Assembly: GCA_036735545.1 (NCBI GenBank)
Contig: DAINOD010000032.1
Location: 1-30,025 of the forward strand
DNA from: Rubrimonas sp036735545
GTDB taxonomy: Bacteria > Pseudomonadota > Alphaproteobacteria > Rhodobacterales > Rhodobacteraceae
Length of the DNA stretch: 30,025 nucleotides
Reading direction: 5' to 3'
In this document: positions 1 through 7,878 of the stretch, piece by piece
How the letters are laid out: every line of letters begins with the position of its first letter
Position numbering within the stretch: position 1 is the stretch's first letter
Notes under the pieces: model-generated
What the model was told of the DNA's origin: nothing
Database searches by the model: none
What the model saw: the letters and a program-made list of their open reading frames with translations, nothing else
Position numbers and translations under genes: made by a program

Positions 1-31
1 TCGTGCGCAACTCGGCCAGTCACCCCGCCTC

Positions 32-943
32 CTACCGTTCCATCGCGCCGAGAATCTGCCGGTGCGCGTCGCGGTAGCCGTCCGCGCGCGCCGCCACAGC
101 CTCGCCGAGTTCCGCCGTCAGCGCGGGCAGGGCGTGGAACGGTACCTGCGGGGCGGCGTGGTGGGCGGTGTGCAGCGGCCCCTCCCACGCCAGCCAGCGC
201 AGGGCGCGGCCGGTGAAGGTGGTGCGGGTGTTGCGCAGCATGTCCGGGCCCAGCGGCAGGCCGGCGTGCTCGGCCATCAGGTCGGCGCGCAGGAACGGCT
301 GGCCGAGCAGCGCCGGCGCCGCCCACAGGTCCCACGCCAGCGTCGAACCCGACGCCAGCGACGCCGCCGCGACGGCGGCGTAGCCGGCGAGAAACCACCG
401 CGCCTCGGCCCGCACCTTCGCCGCGCCGCGGGGCGGGACCCAGGCGGGCAGGGGGCGCCCCGCGGCGGCCGTCAGCACCGCCGCGGCCTGACCGCGCCAG
501 TAGCCCCAGCCGGTCAGGCGCCAGAGATAGCCCGCCCGCGTCCGCGCCCGCGGCGTCGCGAGTTCGGGGTCGCGCCCGGGGTCCTGCGTGTGGCGGTGAT
601 GGGCGAAGTGGAAGAACCGGAAGCCATGCGCCGGCAGCAGCAGCAGAAATCCCGCCCCCTGCGCCAGCCGGTCGTTCCAGCGCGGCGTGGCGAAGGCGGT
701 GCGGTGGATCGCCTCGTGGCAGGCGGCGAACAGGAAGCTCAGCACGACGCCATGCGCGATCTGCGCGCCAAGCCGGGCCCAACCCGCCGTCGCCAATACG
801 GCCGCGCCCGTCAGCGTCAGCAACCCCAGATGACTGGCGAGCCGGACCAGCCCCTGCCTGTCGGACAAGCGCGTCAGCGCCGCCATGCGCCCGGCCGGGA
901 TGCGCGCCAGCGCCGCGCGGTGATCGGCCCCGGGCGCGCTCAC
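32..943 (-). CDS. Membrane fatty acid desaturase family protein
   Basis: This is a 303-residue integral membrane di-iron desaturase/hydroxylase-type protein. The three histidine clusters of the family are visible: HEAIH at residues 76-80, HFAHH at 112-116 and HTAHH at 258-262, with an extra AEHAG (H226) before the last box. Hydrophobic stretches lie near residues 38-75, 95-108 and 185-215. The family uses two irons held by these histidines to oxidise an acyl chain or another lipid at the membrane. The GTG start at 943 was chosen because it overlaps the TGA of the upstream enolase-superfamily gene (GTGA), which implies translational coupling; an internal ATG at residue 20 is the alternative. 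Pairing with an enolase-superfamily enzyme is unusual, so the true substrate may not be a standard fatty acid. The family call is firm; the substrate is unknown. Confidence 0.88.
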   Translation of the reverse strand: MSAPGADHRAALARIPAGRMAALTRLSDRQGLVRLASHLGLLTLTGAAVLATAGWARLGAQIAHGVVLSFLFAACHEAIHRTAFATPRWNDRLAQGAGFLLLLPAHGFRFFHFAHHRHTQDPGRDPELATPRARTRAGYLWRLTGWGYWRGQAAAVLTAAAGRPLPAWVPPRGAAKVRAEARWFLAGYAAVAAASLASGSTLAWDLWAAPALLGQPFLRADLMAEHAGLPLGPDMLRNTRTTFTGRALRWLAWEGPLHTAHHAAPQVPFHALPALTAELGEAVAARADGYRDAHRQILGAMER

Positions 944-2124
944 GCCAGCGGCATCCGGCGATGGACGCCCGGCCGCGCGGGGTCGTGGTGCTTGTTCGGC
1001 GGCCCGCGCTCGACCAGCAGGCGCGCGCAGAAGGCCAGCCGGTCGCGGTCGAGCGTCACGCCCAGTCCGGGCCCCTCGGGCAGCGGCAGGACGTCGCCGC
1101 GCGGGACGAAGGGCCCCTCCGCGATCACGTCGAGCGGCTGCCAGCGCATCAGCGACTGGTTGGGCTCGCGGATGTGGGGGTGAGCGGCGCAGGCGTGCAG
1201 ATAGGCGGCCGTGCCGATGCCCGAGTCGCCCGAGTAGCACCAGAAATCGACGCCCATCGCCGCGCAGGCCGACACGAAGCGCATCATCCGCGTGAAGCCG
1301 CCGAAGCCCGCCACGTCGGACACGATGGCGTCGGGCGCCCCCAGCGCCACCGCCCGCGGCAGATCGACGTTGTGCGAGGACAGCGGCACGGCGCAGTGGC
1401 GCTTGAGCCGCGCCATGTCCTCCCAGGACGGGCAGGGGTCCTCCCAGTTCCGCACGCCCAGCTCCGCGAAGGCCGGGGCGAGGCGCAGGGCGGAGGGAAC
1501 GGCGAAGGCCTGGTTGCTGTCGATGCGGATCGTCGCATCCTCGCCCAGCGCCGCGCGCAGCGCCGTCACGAGGCGGACGTTGGCCATGAGGTCGGGGTCG
1601 GAGACCTTGCCCTCGAAGCAGGTGGTGCCGAAGCGCTCGCGGAAGTCGAGGCACTGATCGACCACCGCCGCGACGGTCGCCTCGCCGCCCCGGCCGTCGC
1701 GGGCGAGGCGGTAGCCGAAATAGTCGGTGAAACCGATCTCGCGCCGAACGACGCCGCCCAGAAGCTGCGCCACCGGCTGGCCCCAAAGGCGGCCGCGCAG
1801 GTCCCACAGCGCCATCTCGACGCCGCCGAAGGCGCCGATGGCGAGGCCGTCGTTGATCGACTGCACCCCTGTCCACCACGGCAGGCAGGCGACCTCAGCG
1901 CCCGCGATGTCGAGCGCGTCCCGCCCGCGCAGCCGCTCCGCCCAGCCGTCGATCAGCGCCGCGCAGGCGTGGGACGGCGCCTCGCCGACGCCGAGAGCGC
2001 CGTCGTCGGTCTCGATCTCCACCACCGTCTTGGCGAAAGCGTCGAGCACGCCGTAGGACCAGACGTAGGGCGCCTCGAGCGGCACGAGCACCGGGGTGGC
2101 CCGGATGCGGGCGATCGTTGGCAT
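940..2124 (-). CDS. Enolase-superfamily (mandelate racemase/muconate lactonizing) enzyme
   Basis: This 394-residue protein has the usual two parts: an N-terminal capping domain (about 1-125) and a beta/alpha barrel (about 130-365). The signature GVEMALWDLRGR is at 101-112. Candidate active-site residues are K173, metal ligands D202 (IDSN) and E228 (WEDP), a possible third ligand at H251/N252 (SSHN), and D270. Spacing resembles the glucarate dehydratase/mandelate racemase side of the superfamily, but the position where glucarate dehydratase has its base histidine reads CYSGD (295-299). Enzymes of this superfamily abstract a proton alpha to a carboxylate with Mg2+. The ATG is preceded by GGGGTG at good spacing. 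The gene is divergent from a peptide-type ABC importer and overlaps the desaturase gene, so it may act on the imported solute. Exact reaction unknown. Confidence 0.87.
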   Translation of the reverse strand: MPTIARIRATPVLVPLEAPYVWSYGVLDAFAKTVVEIETDDGALGVGEAPSHACAALIDGWAERLRGRDALDIAGAEVACLPWWTGVQSINDGLAIGAFGGVEMALWDLRGRLWGQPVAQLLGGVVRREIGFTDYFGYRLARDGRGGEATVAAVVDQCLDFRERFGTTCFEGKVSDPDLMANVRLVTALRAALGEDATIRIDSNQAFAVPSALRLAPAFAELGVRNWEDPCPSWEDMARLKRHCAVPLSSHNVDLPRAVALGAPDAIVSDVAGFGGFTRMMRFVSACAAMGVDFWCYSGDSGIGTAAYLHACAAHPHIREPNQSLMRWQPLDVIAEGPFVPRGDVLPLPEGPGLGVTLDRDRLAFCARLLVERGPPNKHHDPARPGVHRRMPLA

Positions 2125-2243
2125 CTGGCACCCCGGACGCTAGAATTGGTGGACATAGTGCTTGCGTCGAAGGGCAAAGCAAGCTTGCCTGACGCCAATG
2201 GTTAAGAAGGGCGCGCCGGCGTCCGCGACCGACAGGGTGACAC
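2125..2243. promoter_or_regulatory. Divergent promoter region with repeated GCTTGC/GCAAGC half-sites
   Basis: These 119 bases separate two divergent starts and must hold both promoters. GCTTGC occurs at 2160-2165, and a perfect 10-base palindrome, GCAAGCTTGC, lies at 2179-2188, so the half-site appears three times within 29 bases. This is a plausible operator shared by the enolase-superfamily gene and the ABC importer. No regulator gene is adjacent, so the cognate protein is unknown. The binding protein start at 2244 has AGGGTGA just upstream. Confidence 0.4.
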
Positions 2244-3872
2244 ATGCCGCACGATGAGAAGAACCTTACGCTGCTCCGCCGCCAGTTGTCCGAGGGCAAG
2301 CTGAGCCGGCGCGAGTTCGTCCGCTACGCCACGCTGATCGGCGTCTCCGCCGGCGTCGCCTATCGCACCGCGGGGCTGGCGGGCCCGGCGCGCGCCAACG
2401 ACATCCCCATGGGCGGGACCATCCGGATCGCGATGGGCGTGCAGGAGGTGACCAACCCGGCCACCTTCGCGTGGATCCAGCCGTCCAACGTCACGCGCGC
2501 GGTCTGCGAGTATCTGACCTGGACCGGGACCGACAACATCACCCGCCCGCACCTGCTGGAAGGCTGGGAGGCGTCCGAGGACCTGAAGACCTGGACGCTG
2601 AAGGTCCGCCCCGGCGTGACCTGGCGCAACGGCCGCGCCTTCACCGCCGACGACGTGGTGTGGAACATCTCCCGCCTGCTCGACGCGGAGACGGGCTCCT
2701 CGGTCGCGGGGCTGATGTCGGGCTACATGCTCGACACCGCCGCCGACGGCACCATGGCGCTGTGGGACGCCAACGCCATCGAGAAGGTCGACGACCTGAC
2801 CGTGCGGCTGAACCTGCGTCAGCCGCAGATCGCCGTGCCCGAGCACCTCTACCACTACCCGTTCCTCATCCTCGACCCCGAGGAGAACGGCGCCTTCGGC
2901 GTGGGCGGCAACGGCACGGGGCCGTTCGAACTGGTGGAGAACTCGGTCGGCGAGCGCGCCGTGCTGCGCAAGCGCGAGGGCTACTGGGGGCGGCCCGCCT
3001 ATCTCGACGAGGTCGTGTATGTGGACGTGGGCGAGGAGGCGATGGCCTACACGGCCGCGCTGGCCTCGGGGCAGGTCGACGGCCTTTACGAGGGCGATGT
3101 GGGCCAGCTCGCCACCTACCAGACCCTGCCGCAGATCCGCGTATACGAGGCGTTGACCGGCCAGACCGCGGTGGCGCGCATGAAGGTGGCGGCGGAGCCG
3201 TTCACCGATCCGCGTGTGCGCAAGGCGCTGCGGCTGGCCTGCGACCCGCGCCGGCTGCTGGAGCTTGGCCACTTCAACCTCGGGGCGCCGGGCGAGCACC
3301 ACCACGTCTGCCCGATCCACCCCGAATACGCCGAGATGCCCTTCATGGAGCGCGACGTGGCGGCGGCGAGGGCGCTGCTGGCCGAGGCGGGACACCCCGA
3401 CGGCATCGACATCACCATGAACACCAAGCGCGACCCGGCCTGGGAGCTGCAGACGGTTCAGGCCATGGCGCAGATGATGGCGGACGCCGGCATCCGCGTG
3501 AACATCAACATCCTGCCCACGCCGCAGTTCTGGGACAACTGGCAGAACTTCGACTTCGGCTTCACCTCCTGGGGCCACCGGCCGCTGGGCGTGATGGCGC
3601 TCGGGCTGGCCTATCGCTCGGGCGTGCCGTGGAACGAGTCGGGCTTCTCCAACGCCCGCTTCGACGAACTGCTGGACCGCGCAGAGGCGACGCTGGACGT
3701 CGATGCGCGGCGCGAGATCATGGCCGAGATCCAGACGCTGATGCAGGAAGAAGGGCCGATGGTTCAGCCGCTCTGGCGCTCCACCTTCGTGGCCTACCAC
3801 GAGCGTGTGAAGGGCTTTGCGCTGCACCCCTCGCTGCACATCCATCCCGAGACCTTCGGGATCGAGTCCTGA
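2244..3872 (+). CDS. ABC transporter substrate-binding protein, peptide/opine/nickel family (SBP_bac_5), Tat-exported
   Basis: This 542-residue protein has the length and layout of DppA/OppA-type binding proteins. The N-terminus carries a twin-arginine motif, SRREFV at residues 21-26, a short hydrophobic stretch to about residue 48 and a likely cleavage after ARA (50-52). Export would therefore be folded, through Tat, to the periplasm. The mature part begins GGTIRIAMG, and the family landmark LLEGWEASEDLKTWTLKVRPGVTW-type block follows at about 107-130, with a VRKALRLACD-type segment in the second half. The family binds oligopeptides, opines, some sugars or metal complexes. It is followed by two matching permeases after an 82-base spacer that contains a strong hairpin. 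No ATPase gene follows. The family is certain; the ligand is unknown. Confidence 0.92.
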   Translation: MPHDEKNLTLLRRQLSEGKLSRREFVRYATLIGVSAGVAYRTAGLAGPARANDIPMGGTIRIAMGVQEVTNPATFAWIQPSNVTRAVCEYLTWTGTDNITRPHLLEGWEASEDLKTWTLKVRPGVTWRNGRAFTADDVVWNISRLLDAETGSSVAGLMSGYMLDTAADGTMALWDANAIEKVDDLTVRLNLRQPQIAVPEHLYHYPFLILDPEENGAFGVGGNGTGPFELVENSVGERAVLRKREGYWGRPAYLDEVVYVDVGEEAMAYTAALASGQVDGLYEGDVGQLATYQTLPQIRVYEALTGQTAVARMKVAAEPFTDPRVRKALRLACDPRRLLELGHFNLGAPGEHHHVCPIHPEYAEMPFMERDVAAARALLAEAGHPDGIDITMNTKRDPAWELQTVQAMAQMMADAGIRVNINILPTPQFWDNWQNFDFGFTSWGHRPLGVMALGLAYRSGVPWNESGFSNARFDELLDRAEATLDVDARREIMAEIQTLMQEEGPMVQPLWRSTFVAYHERVKGFALHPSLHIHPETFGIES

Positions 3873-3904
3873 GCACCCGCCGGGTCGCGCCGGGGCCCCG
3901 CCCC

Positions 3905-3935
3905 GCGCGCGGCTCGCTGATCGGCGGCCGCGCGC
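3905..3935 (+). promoter_or_regulatory. Intercistronic stem-loop between binding protein and permease genes
   Basis: A perfect 9-base inverted repeat (GCGCGCGGC at 3905-3913, GCCGCGCGC at 3927-3935) encloses a 13-base loop, 32 bases after the binding-protein stop and 19 bases before the permease start. No T-run follows, so it is a poor intrinsic terminator. Such elements commonly protect the 3' end of binding-protein mRNA or attenuate read-through into permease genes; that role here is inference. Confidence 0.5.
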
Positions 3936-3954
3936 CCTTGCCGGGGAAACGTCC

Positions 3955-4887
3955 ATGCTTCCGGTGATGGCGCGCAGGGTCGGGCTGATGGCGGCGACGA
4001 TGCTCGTGGTGTCGGTGCTGATCTTCCTGCTGCTGGAGTACGACGTGCAGAGCGTCGCGGTGAAGGTGCTCGGGCCCTATTCGACCCAGCAGCAGCGCGA
4101 GATCTGGCTGGAGGCGAACGGCTACAACCTGCCCGCGCTCACGCGATACCTGAACTGGCTTGGGTCCATCCTGCAGGGCGATTTCGGCGACAGCCTGCGC
4201 TTTCGCCGCCCTGTCTCGGAGGTGCTGTGGCCGCGGCTGGCCAACACCGCGCTGCTTGGCGCGCTGACGCTGGGGGCCGTGGCGGTGCTGGGTCTGGGGC
4301 TCGGCGTTCTGGCGGGGGTCAACGAGGGGCGCCTGCTCGACCGCATCGTCTCGGTGACCGCGGTGATCACCACATCGGTCCCCGAGTTCGCCTCCGCAGT
4401 GATCCTGTCTTCGGTCTTTGTGTTCTGGCTGGGCTGGCTGCCCGGCACCTCGGGCATGGCGGCGGGCTTCGACGCATGGCAGCTGGTGCTGCCGGTCATG
4501 GTGCTGGTGCTCTACGACTTCGGCTACATCGCGCGGCTGACCCGCGCCTCGATGGCCGAGGTCATGCGCACCAACTATATCCGCACGGCGCGGCTGAAGG
4601 GCCTGAGCCACTGGAGCGTGGTCACCCGCCACGCCCTGCGCAACGCGCTGATCGCGCCCTACACGGTGATCGTGCTGCAGATCAACTGGCTGTTGTCGGG
4701 CGTGATCGTCGTGGAGTTCTTCTTCGCCTACAAGGGCTTCGGCGCGCTGCTGCTGGAAGCCTCGCTGCACCAGGACCTCTACCTGATCCAGGCGTGCGCG
4801 CTGGTCGCGGTGTTCGTCGCCGTCGCCAGTCAGGCGCTGTCGGATGTCGGCTACGTCCTGCTCAACCCGCGCCTGAGGGTGGCGTGA
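3955..4887 (+). CDS. ABC transporter permease, DppB/OppB type
   Basis: This 310-residue inner-membrane permease pairs with the following gene to form the channel of the peptide/opine-type importer. About six hydrophobic segments are visible, the first at residues 8-26. The cytoplasmic EAA loop that contacts the ATPase reads RASMAEVMRTNYIRTARLKG, which is typical of the family. The ATG at 3955 has GGGGAAA five bases upstream; an upstream in-frame extension to 3817 runs back into the binding-protein gene and looks like translated spacer, so it was dropped. A second ATG four codons later (3967) is possible. The stop overlaps the next start as TGATG, showing tight coupling with the partner permease. 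Confidence 0.9.
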   Translation: MLPVMARRVGLMAATMLVVSVLIFLLLEYDVQSVAVKVLGPYSTQQQREIWLEANGYNLPALTRYLNWLGSILQGDFGDSLRFRRPVSEVLWPRLANTALLGALTLGAVAVLGLGLGVLAGVNEGRLLDRIVSVTAVITTSVPEFASAVILSSVFVFWLGWLPGTSGMAAGFDAWQLVLPVMVLVLYDFGYIARLTRASMAEVMRTNYIRTARLKGLSHWSVVTRHALRNALIAPYTVIVLQINWLLSGVIVVEFFFAYKGFGALLLEASLHQDLYLIQACALVAVFVAVASQALSDVGYVLLNPRLRVA

Positions 4888-5810
4888 TGGCGGGGCGCAC
4901 CATGGCCGGCCGCGCGTTTGGCGTGATCGGCGAGAGCTGGATGTCGATCATCGGCTTCACGCTTGTGGCGTTCTGGGTGGTTGTGGCGCTGGGGGCGGAC
5001 GTGCTGGCGCCGTTTCCGCCCAACGCCACGCTGGCGCCGCTGCAACGCCCCTTCGCCGATGCGGTGATCCCGGCTTCGACCATGCTGGACGGACGCGCGG
5101 CGGGCGACATCTGCGCCGCGGCCGAGCCCGGGAGGGCGAATTGCGGGACGTTCTGGCTCGGCACGGACGTGATCGGGCGCGACGTGCTCAGCCGCATCAT
5201 CTTCGGCGCGCGCACGGTGCTGTTCTACGCCCCGCTCGCGACGCTGCTGGCCTATGTCGTCGGGGCCAGCATGGGGCTGCTGGCGGGCTATCGCGGCGGC
5301 TGGGTGGACGACGCGTTGAGCTTTCTGTCCAACGTCATCCTCAGCTTCCCGGTGCTGGTGCTCTACGTCATCATCATTTCCGTGGTGGGCTCGTCGGGCG
5401 CCAACATCCTCGTGGCGGTGGTGTTCGCCTCGGCGCCGGGCGTGATGCGCATCGTGCGCGGACTGACCATGGACATCCGCAACCGCGACTACGTGATGGC
5501 CGCCCGCACCCGGGGCGAGCCGACATGGCGCATCCTGTTCATCGAGATCCTGCCCAACGCGCGGGGGCCGCTGATCGTCGATTTCTGCGTGCGCATCGGC
5601 TATGTGACCATCACCATCGGCGTGCTGGGCTTTCTCGGCCTCGGCCTGCCGCCGCCCGACCCGGACTGGGGCGGGATGGTGAACGAGACGCGCCAGATGG
5701 CGATGGTGTTTCCGCACATGGCGCTGTGGCCCTGCGTGGCGATCACCTCGCTGGTGCTGGGCTTCAACCTGCTCGCCGACGGGCTGAACGAGTCCGCCCT
5801 GCGCGACTGA
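4887..5810 (+). CDS. ABC transporter permease, DppC/OppC type
   Basis: This 307-residue permease is the second channel subunit of the peptide/opine-type importer. A first membrane segment lies at about residues 18-38, followed by a periplasmic stretch with the family motif LGTDVIGRDVLSRII, then about five more membrane segments. The EAA loop reads RGLTMDIRNRDYVMAARTRG. Translation starts at the ATG overlapping the previous stop, with GAGGGT about seven bases upstream. An insertion of about 30 residues containing two cysteines (GDICAAAEPG...NCGTF) precedes the LGTD motif. The gene ends three bases before a convergent gene, so the operon closes here without the two ATPase genes that usually follow. 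Confidence 0.9.
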   Translation: MAGRTMAGRAFGVIGESWMSIIGFTLVAFWVVVALGADVLAPFPPNATLAPLQRPFADAVIPASTMLDGRAAGDICAAAEPGRANCGTFWLGTDVIGRDVLSRIIFGARTVLFYAPLATLLAYVVGASMGLLAGYRGGWVDDALSFLSNVILSFPVLVLYVIIISVVGSSGANILVAVVFASAPGVMRIVRGLTMDIRNRDYVMAARTRGEPTWRILFIEILPNARGPLIVDFCVRIGYVTITIGVLGFLGLGLPPPDPDWGGMVNETRQMAMVFPHMALWPCVAITSLVLGFNLLADGLNESALRD

Positions 5811-5813
5811 GCC

Positions 5814-6104
5814 TCAGACGCCCTCGATCAGCGCCATGGTGCAGCGGGCGTTGGCGCGGCGGATGGCGCGGACCGGGGCGTAGGCCGCGCTCTGGACGAA
5901 GGCGCGTGCGGCGGCCATCGAGGGAAACTCGATGACGACGAGGCGCGTCGGCGTCCACAGATCGTCCTCCAGCACCTCCATGGCGCCGCCGCGCGCGCGG
6001 TAGACGCCGCCATGGGCCTCGGCCAGCGGCTTGGCCTGCGCCTTGTAGGCCTCGTAGGCCACCGGGTCGGTGATCTGGGTGTCGACGATCAGGAAGGCGG
6101 GCAT
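5814..6104 (-). CDS. DUF1330 family protein
   Basis: This 96-residue protein matches the small DUF1330 family, which has a dimeric alpha/beta-barrel (ferredoxin-like) fold. The landmarks are the N-terminal AFLIVDTQITDPVAYEAY segment, HGGVYRARGG around residues 31-40, and VVIEFPSMAAARAFVQS followed by YAPVR in the C-terminal half. No catalytic residue is assigned for the family and the function is unknown. The start lies inside the 3' end of the flavoprotein gene (16-base overlap), so it is the last gene of the nine-gene minus-strand operon. It converges on the permease gene with only three bases between stops (TGA GCC TCA). Confidence 0.88.
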   Translation of the reverse strand: MPAFLIVDTQITDPVAYEAYKAQAKPLAEAHGGVYRARGGAMEVLEDDLWTPTRLVVIEFPSMAAARAFVQSAAYAPVRAIRRANARCTMALIEGV

Positions 6105-7285
6105 GGGCGGGGTTCCTCGGCGAGCCAGGCCCGCGCGCCCTCGGCGGCGGCGCGGCCGGTGGCGATGCAGGCGGTCAGCAGATATCCACCCGTCGGCGCC
6201 TCCCAGTCCAGCATCTCGCCTGCGGCGAAGACGCCCGGCCGGTCGCGCAGCATGAAGCGGCCGTCAAGGGCGTCGAGGCGCAACCCGCCCGCCGTCGAGA
6301 TCGCCCGATCCAGGCCATCCGGGGCGTCGAGCCGCAGCGCCGTCGCCTTCAGCCGCGCGGCCGCGGCGGCGGGCTCGCCGGGCAGCGGTCCCGCCTCCCG
6401 CGCCAGCGCCGCGGCGACCGGCGAGAGCCCGAGACGGCGGAGGCGGTTCGCCGCCGACAGCCCCGGGCGCATCGCCGCGAGCCGGGCGGCCAGCGCCGCC
6501 TCCGACGTGTCGGGCCGCAGGTCGAGCGTCAGCGTCGCGGATCCATCGCGGGCGATGGCGTCGCGAAGGTGGGCCGAGAGCGCGTAGATGGCGCCGCCCT
6601 CCAAGCCGCCGGCGGTGACGACCGCCTCGCCTCGCGCGCTGGCGGCGCCGTGGGAGAAGGCGGCGGCCTTCAGCGGGGCGCCGGCGAAACGCGCGGCGAA
6701 GTCCGCGCTCCAGCCCGCGCGGAAGCCGCAGTTCGAGGGCGCGAAGGGCGTGACCGGGCCCACGAGTCCCGCCCAGGCCCCGTCCGAGCCCAGCCGCGGC
6801 CAGCTCGCCCCGCCGCAGGCCAGAATGGTCGCGTCGGCCTCGATCGCGTCCGCGCCGTCGAGCGTCAGCCGGCCAGCCTCCCATCCCGTCCAGCGGACGC
6901 GCGTCAGAATGCGCACGCCCAGACCGTCGAGGCGGGCGAGCCACGCGCGCAGGAGCGGCGAAGCCTTCAGGGCGCGCGGAAACACCCGCCGCGACGGGCC
7001 CACGAAGGTCTCCGCCCCCAGCCCGTCGGCCCAGTCGCGCAAAGCCTCGGGCGGAAAGGCGCGCACCGCCGCCGCCACAGATCCCGCCTCGCCGTAGCGC
7101 GACAGCAGCGGCGCCAGCGGCTCGGCGTGGGTCAGGTTCAGACCGCCGCGACCAGCCATCAGGAACTTGCGGCCCGGGCTGGGCATATGCTCCAGCACCG
7201 TGACGCGGGCCCAGGGCGCGGCGACTTCGGCGGCGGCGAGCCCGGCCGGTCCGGCGCCCACGACGACGACATGGGGCCGCCCCAC
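6089..7285 (-). CDS. NAD(P)/FAD-dependent oxidoreductase, BaiN/HI0933-like (TIGR03862-type) flavoprotein
   Basis: This 398-residue flavoprotein opens with a Rossmann FAD-binding motif, VVGAGPAGLAAAE (8-20), followed by the family-specific GRKFLMAGRGGLNLTH block at 38-53. A second conserved segment, ADATILACGGASWPRLGSDG, lies mid-protein, and the C-terminal FAD motif GVFAAGEMLDWEAPTGGY is near residue 355. The fold and length fit the TIGR03862 branch of HI0933-like proteins, whose substrates are mostly unknown. The GTG start at 7285 is preceded by TGAGG at good spacing and gives a protein beginning just before the dinucleotide-binding strand; longer in-frame extensions run back into the upstream gene in another frame. 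It lies eight bases after the quinone oxidoreductase gene. Confidence 0.88.
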   Translation of the reverse strand: MGRPHVVVVGAGPAGLAAAEVAAPWARVTVLEHMPSPGRKFLMAGRGGLNLTHAEPLAPLLSRYGEAGSVAAAVRAFPPEALRDWADGLGAETFVGPSRRVFPRALKASPLLRAWLARLDGLGVRILTRVRWTGWEAGRLTLDGADAIEADATILACGGASWPRLGSDGAWAGLVGPVTPFAPSNCGFRAGWSADFAARFAGAPLKAAAFSHGAASARGEAVVTAGGLEGGAIYALSAHLRDAIARDGSATLTLDLRPDTSEAALAARLAAMRPGLSAANRLRRLGLSPVAAALAREAGPLPGEPAAAAARLKATALRLDAPDGLDRAISTAGGLRLDALDGRFMLRDRPGVFAAGEMLDWEAPTGGYLLTACIATGRAAAEGARAWLAEEPRPCPPS

Positions 7286-7293
7286 GGGCGGCC

Positions 7294-7878
7294 TCAGAAC
7301 CGCGCCATGGCGCGCTCGACGCGGGCGCGAAAGCGGGCGCGGGTCTCGGGCGTGCTCTCGTCCATGCGGTAGTGGGCCAGGAACAGCGTCCGGCATCCCT
7401 TCGCCATCAGGATGCGGCAGCCGCGCAGCAACAGGTTTCGCCCCGGCGCGCCGACGAGTTGCGTCAGCCACCATGGCGCGCCGCAGGTGGTGACGACGCC
7501 GAACTTGCGGATGTGGCGCAGCGCGGGCTGGATCGGCCCGTCCCTAGTCAGGATGAAGGCGACGCCGGGGTTCCAGACCCGGTCGAGCCAGCCCTTCAGC
7601 ATCGCCGGCAGGCCATACCACCAGGTCGGGTAGACCAGCACCAGCGCCTCGCACCACCGCAGGGCCTCGACATGGCTCTCCACGCCCTCGGCGTTGCGGG
7701 CCGCGTCCTCGTAGGCGCGCCACGCCTCGCGCGACAGCACCGGGTCGAAGCCCTCGGCGTAGAGATCGATCAGGCGCACCTCGTGGCCGGCGCTCGCGAG
7801 CGTCTCCATCGTCGTGCGACAGAGGCTGGCGTTGTAACTCTCCGGGTCGGGGTGGCTGTGGACGACGAGGACGCGCAT
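7294..7878 (-). CDS. NAD(P)H:quinone oxidoreductase-like flavodoxin-fold protein (copy A)
   Basis: This 194-residue protein belongs to the Flavodoxin_2 family (MdaB/KefF/NQO1-like), which transfers hydride from NAD(P)H through FMN or FAD to quinones or similar acceptors. Visible marks are the first strand MRVLVVHSHPDPESYN, DLYAEGFDPVLSR (38-50), and the flavin-loop region YPTWWYGLPAMLKGWLDRV near 83-101. It starts with ATG directly after the TGA of its neighbour, copy B, with which it shares many blocks, so the pair arose by tandem duplication. The product probably acts as an electron-transfer or detoxifying step in the same operon as the FAD-linked oxidase and amidohydrolase. The acceptor is unknown. 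Confidence 0.9.
   Translation of the reverse strand: MRVLVVHSHPDPESYNASLCRTTMETLASAGHEVRLIDLYAEGFDPVLSREAWRAYEDAARNAEGVESHVEALRWCEALVLVYPTWWYGLPAMLKGWLDRVWNPGVAFILTRDGPIQPALRHIRKFGVVTTCGAPWWLTQLVGAPGRNLLLRGCRILMAKGCRTLFLAHYRMDESTPETRARFRARVERAMARF
7305..7327. repeat. 23-base direct repeat, copy 1 (3' end of oxidoreductase copy A)
   Basis: An identical 23-base stretch occurs here and at 7890-7912, 585 bases apart. Both lie in the region encoding the C-terminal RVERAM segment of the two tandem oxidoreductase genes. It records their shared origin, or later gene conversion, rather than a mobile element. Confidence 0.7.

Noticed and set aside
2126..2131. TGGCAC resembling a sigma-54 -24 element
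   Set aside because: The -12 TTGC element is missing at the required spacing, and the hexamer abuts the start codon of the minus-strand gene.
3817..3954. N-terminal extension of the DppB-type permease
   Set aside because: It overlaps the binding-protein gene in another frame, crosses the hairpin spacer and has no ribosome site; the ATG at 3955 does.
7286..7474. Longer start for the BaiN-like flavoprotein
   Set aside because: The added residues are arginine/proline-rich and overlap the oxidoreductase gene; family proteins start just before the GxGxxG strand.
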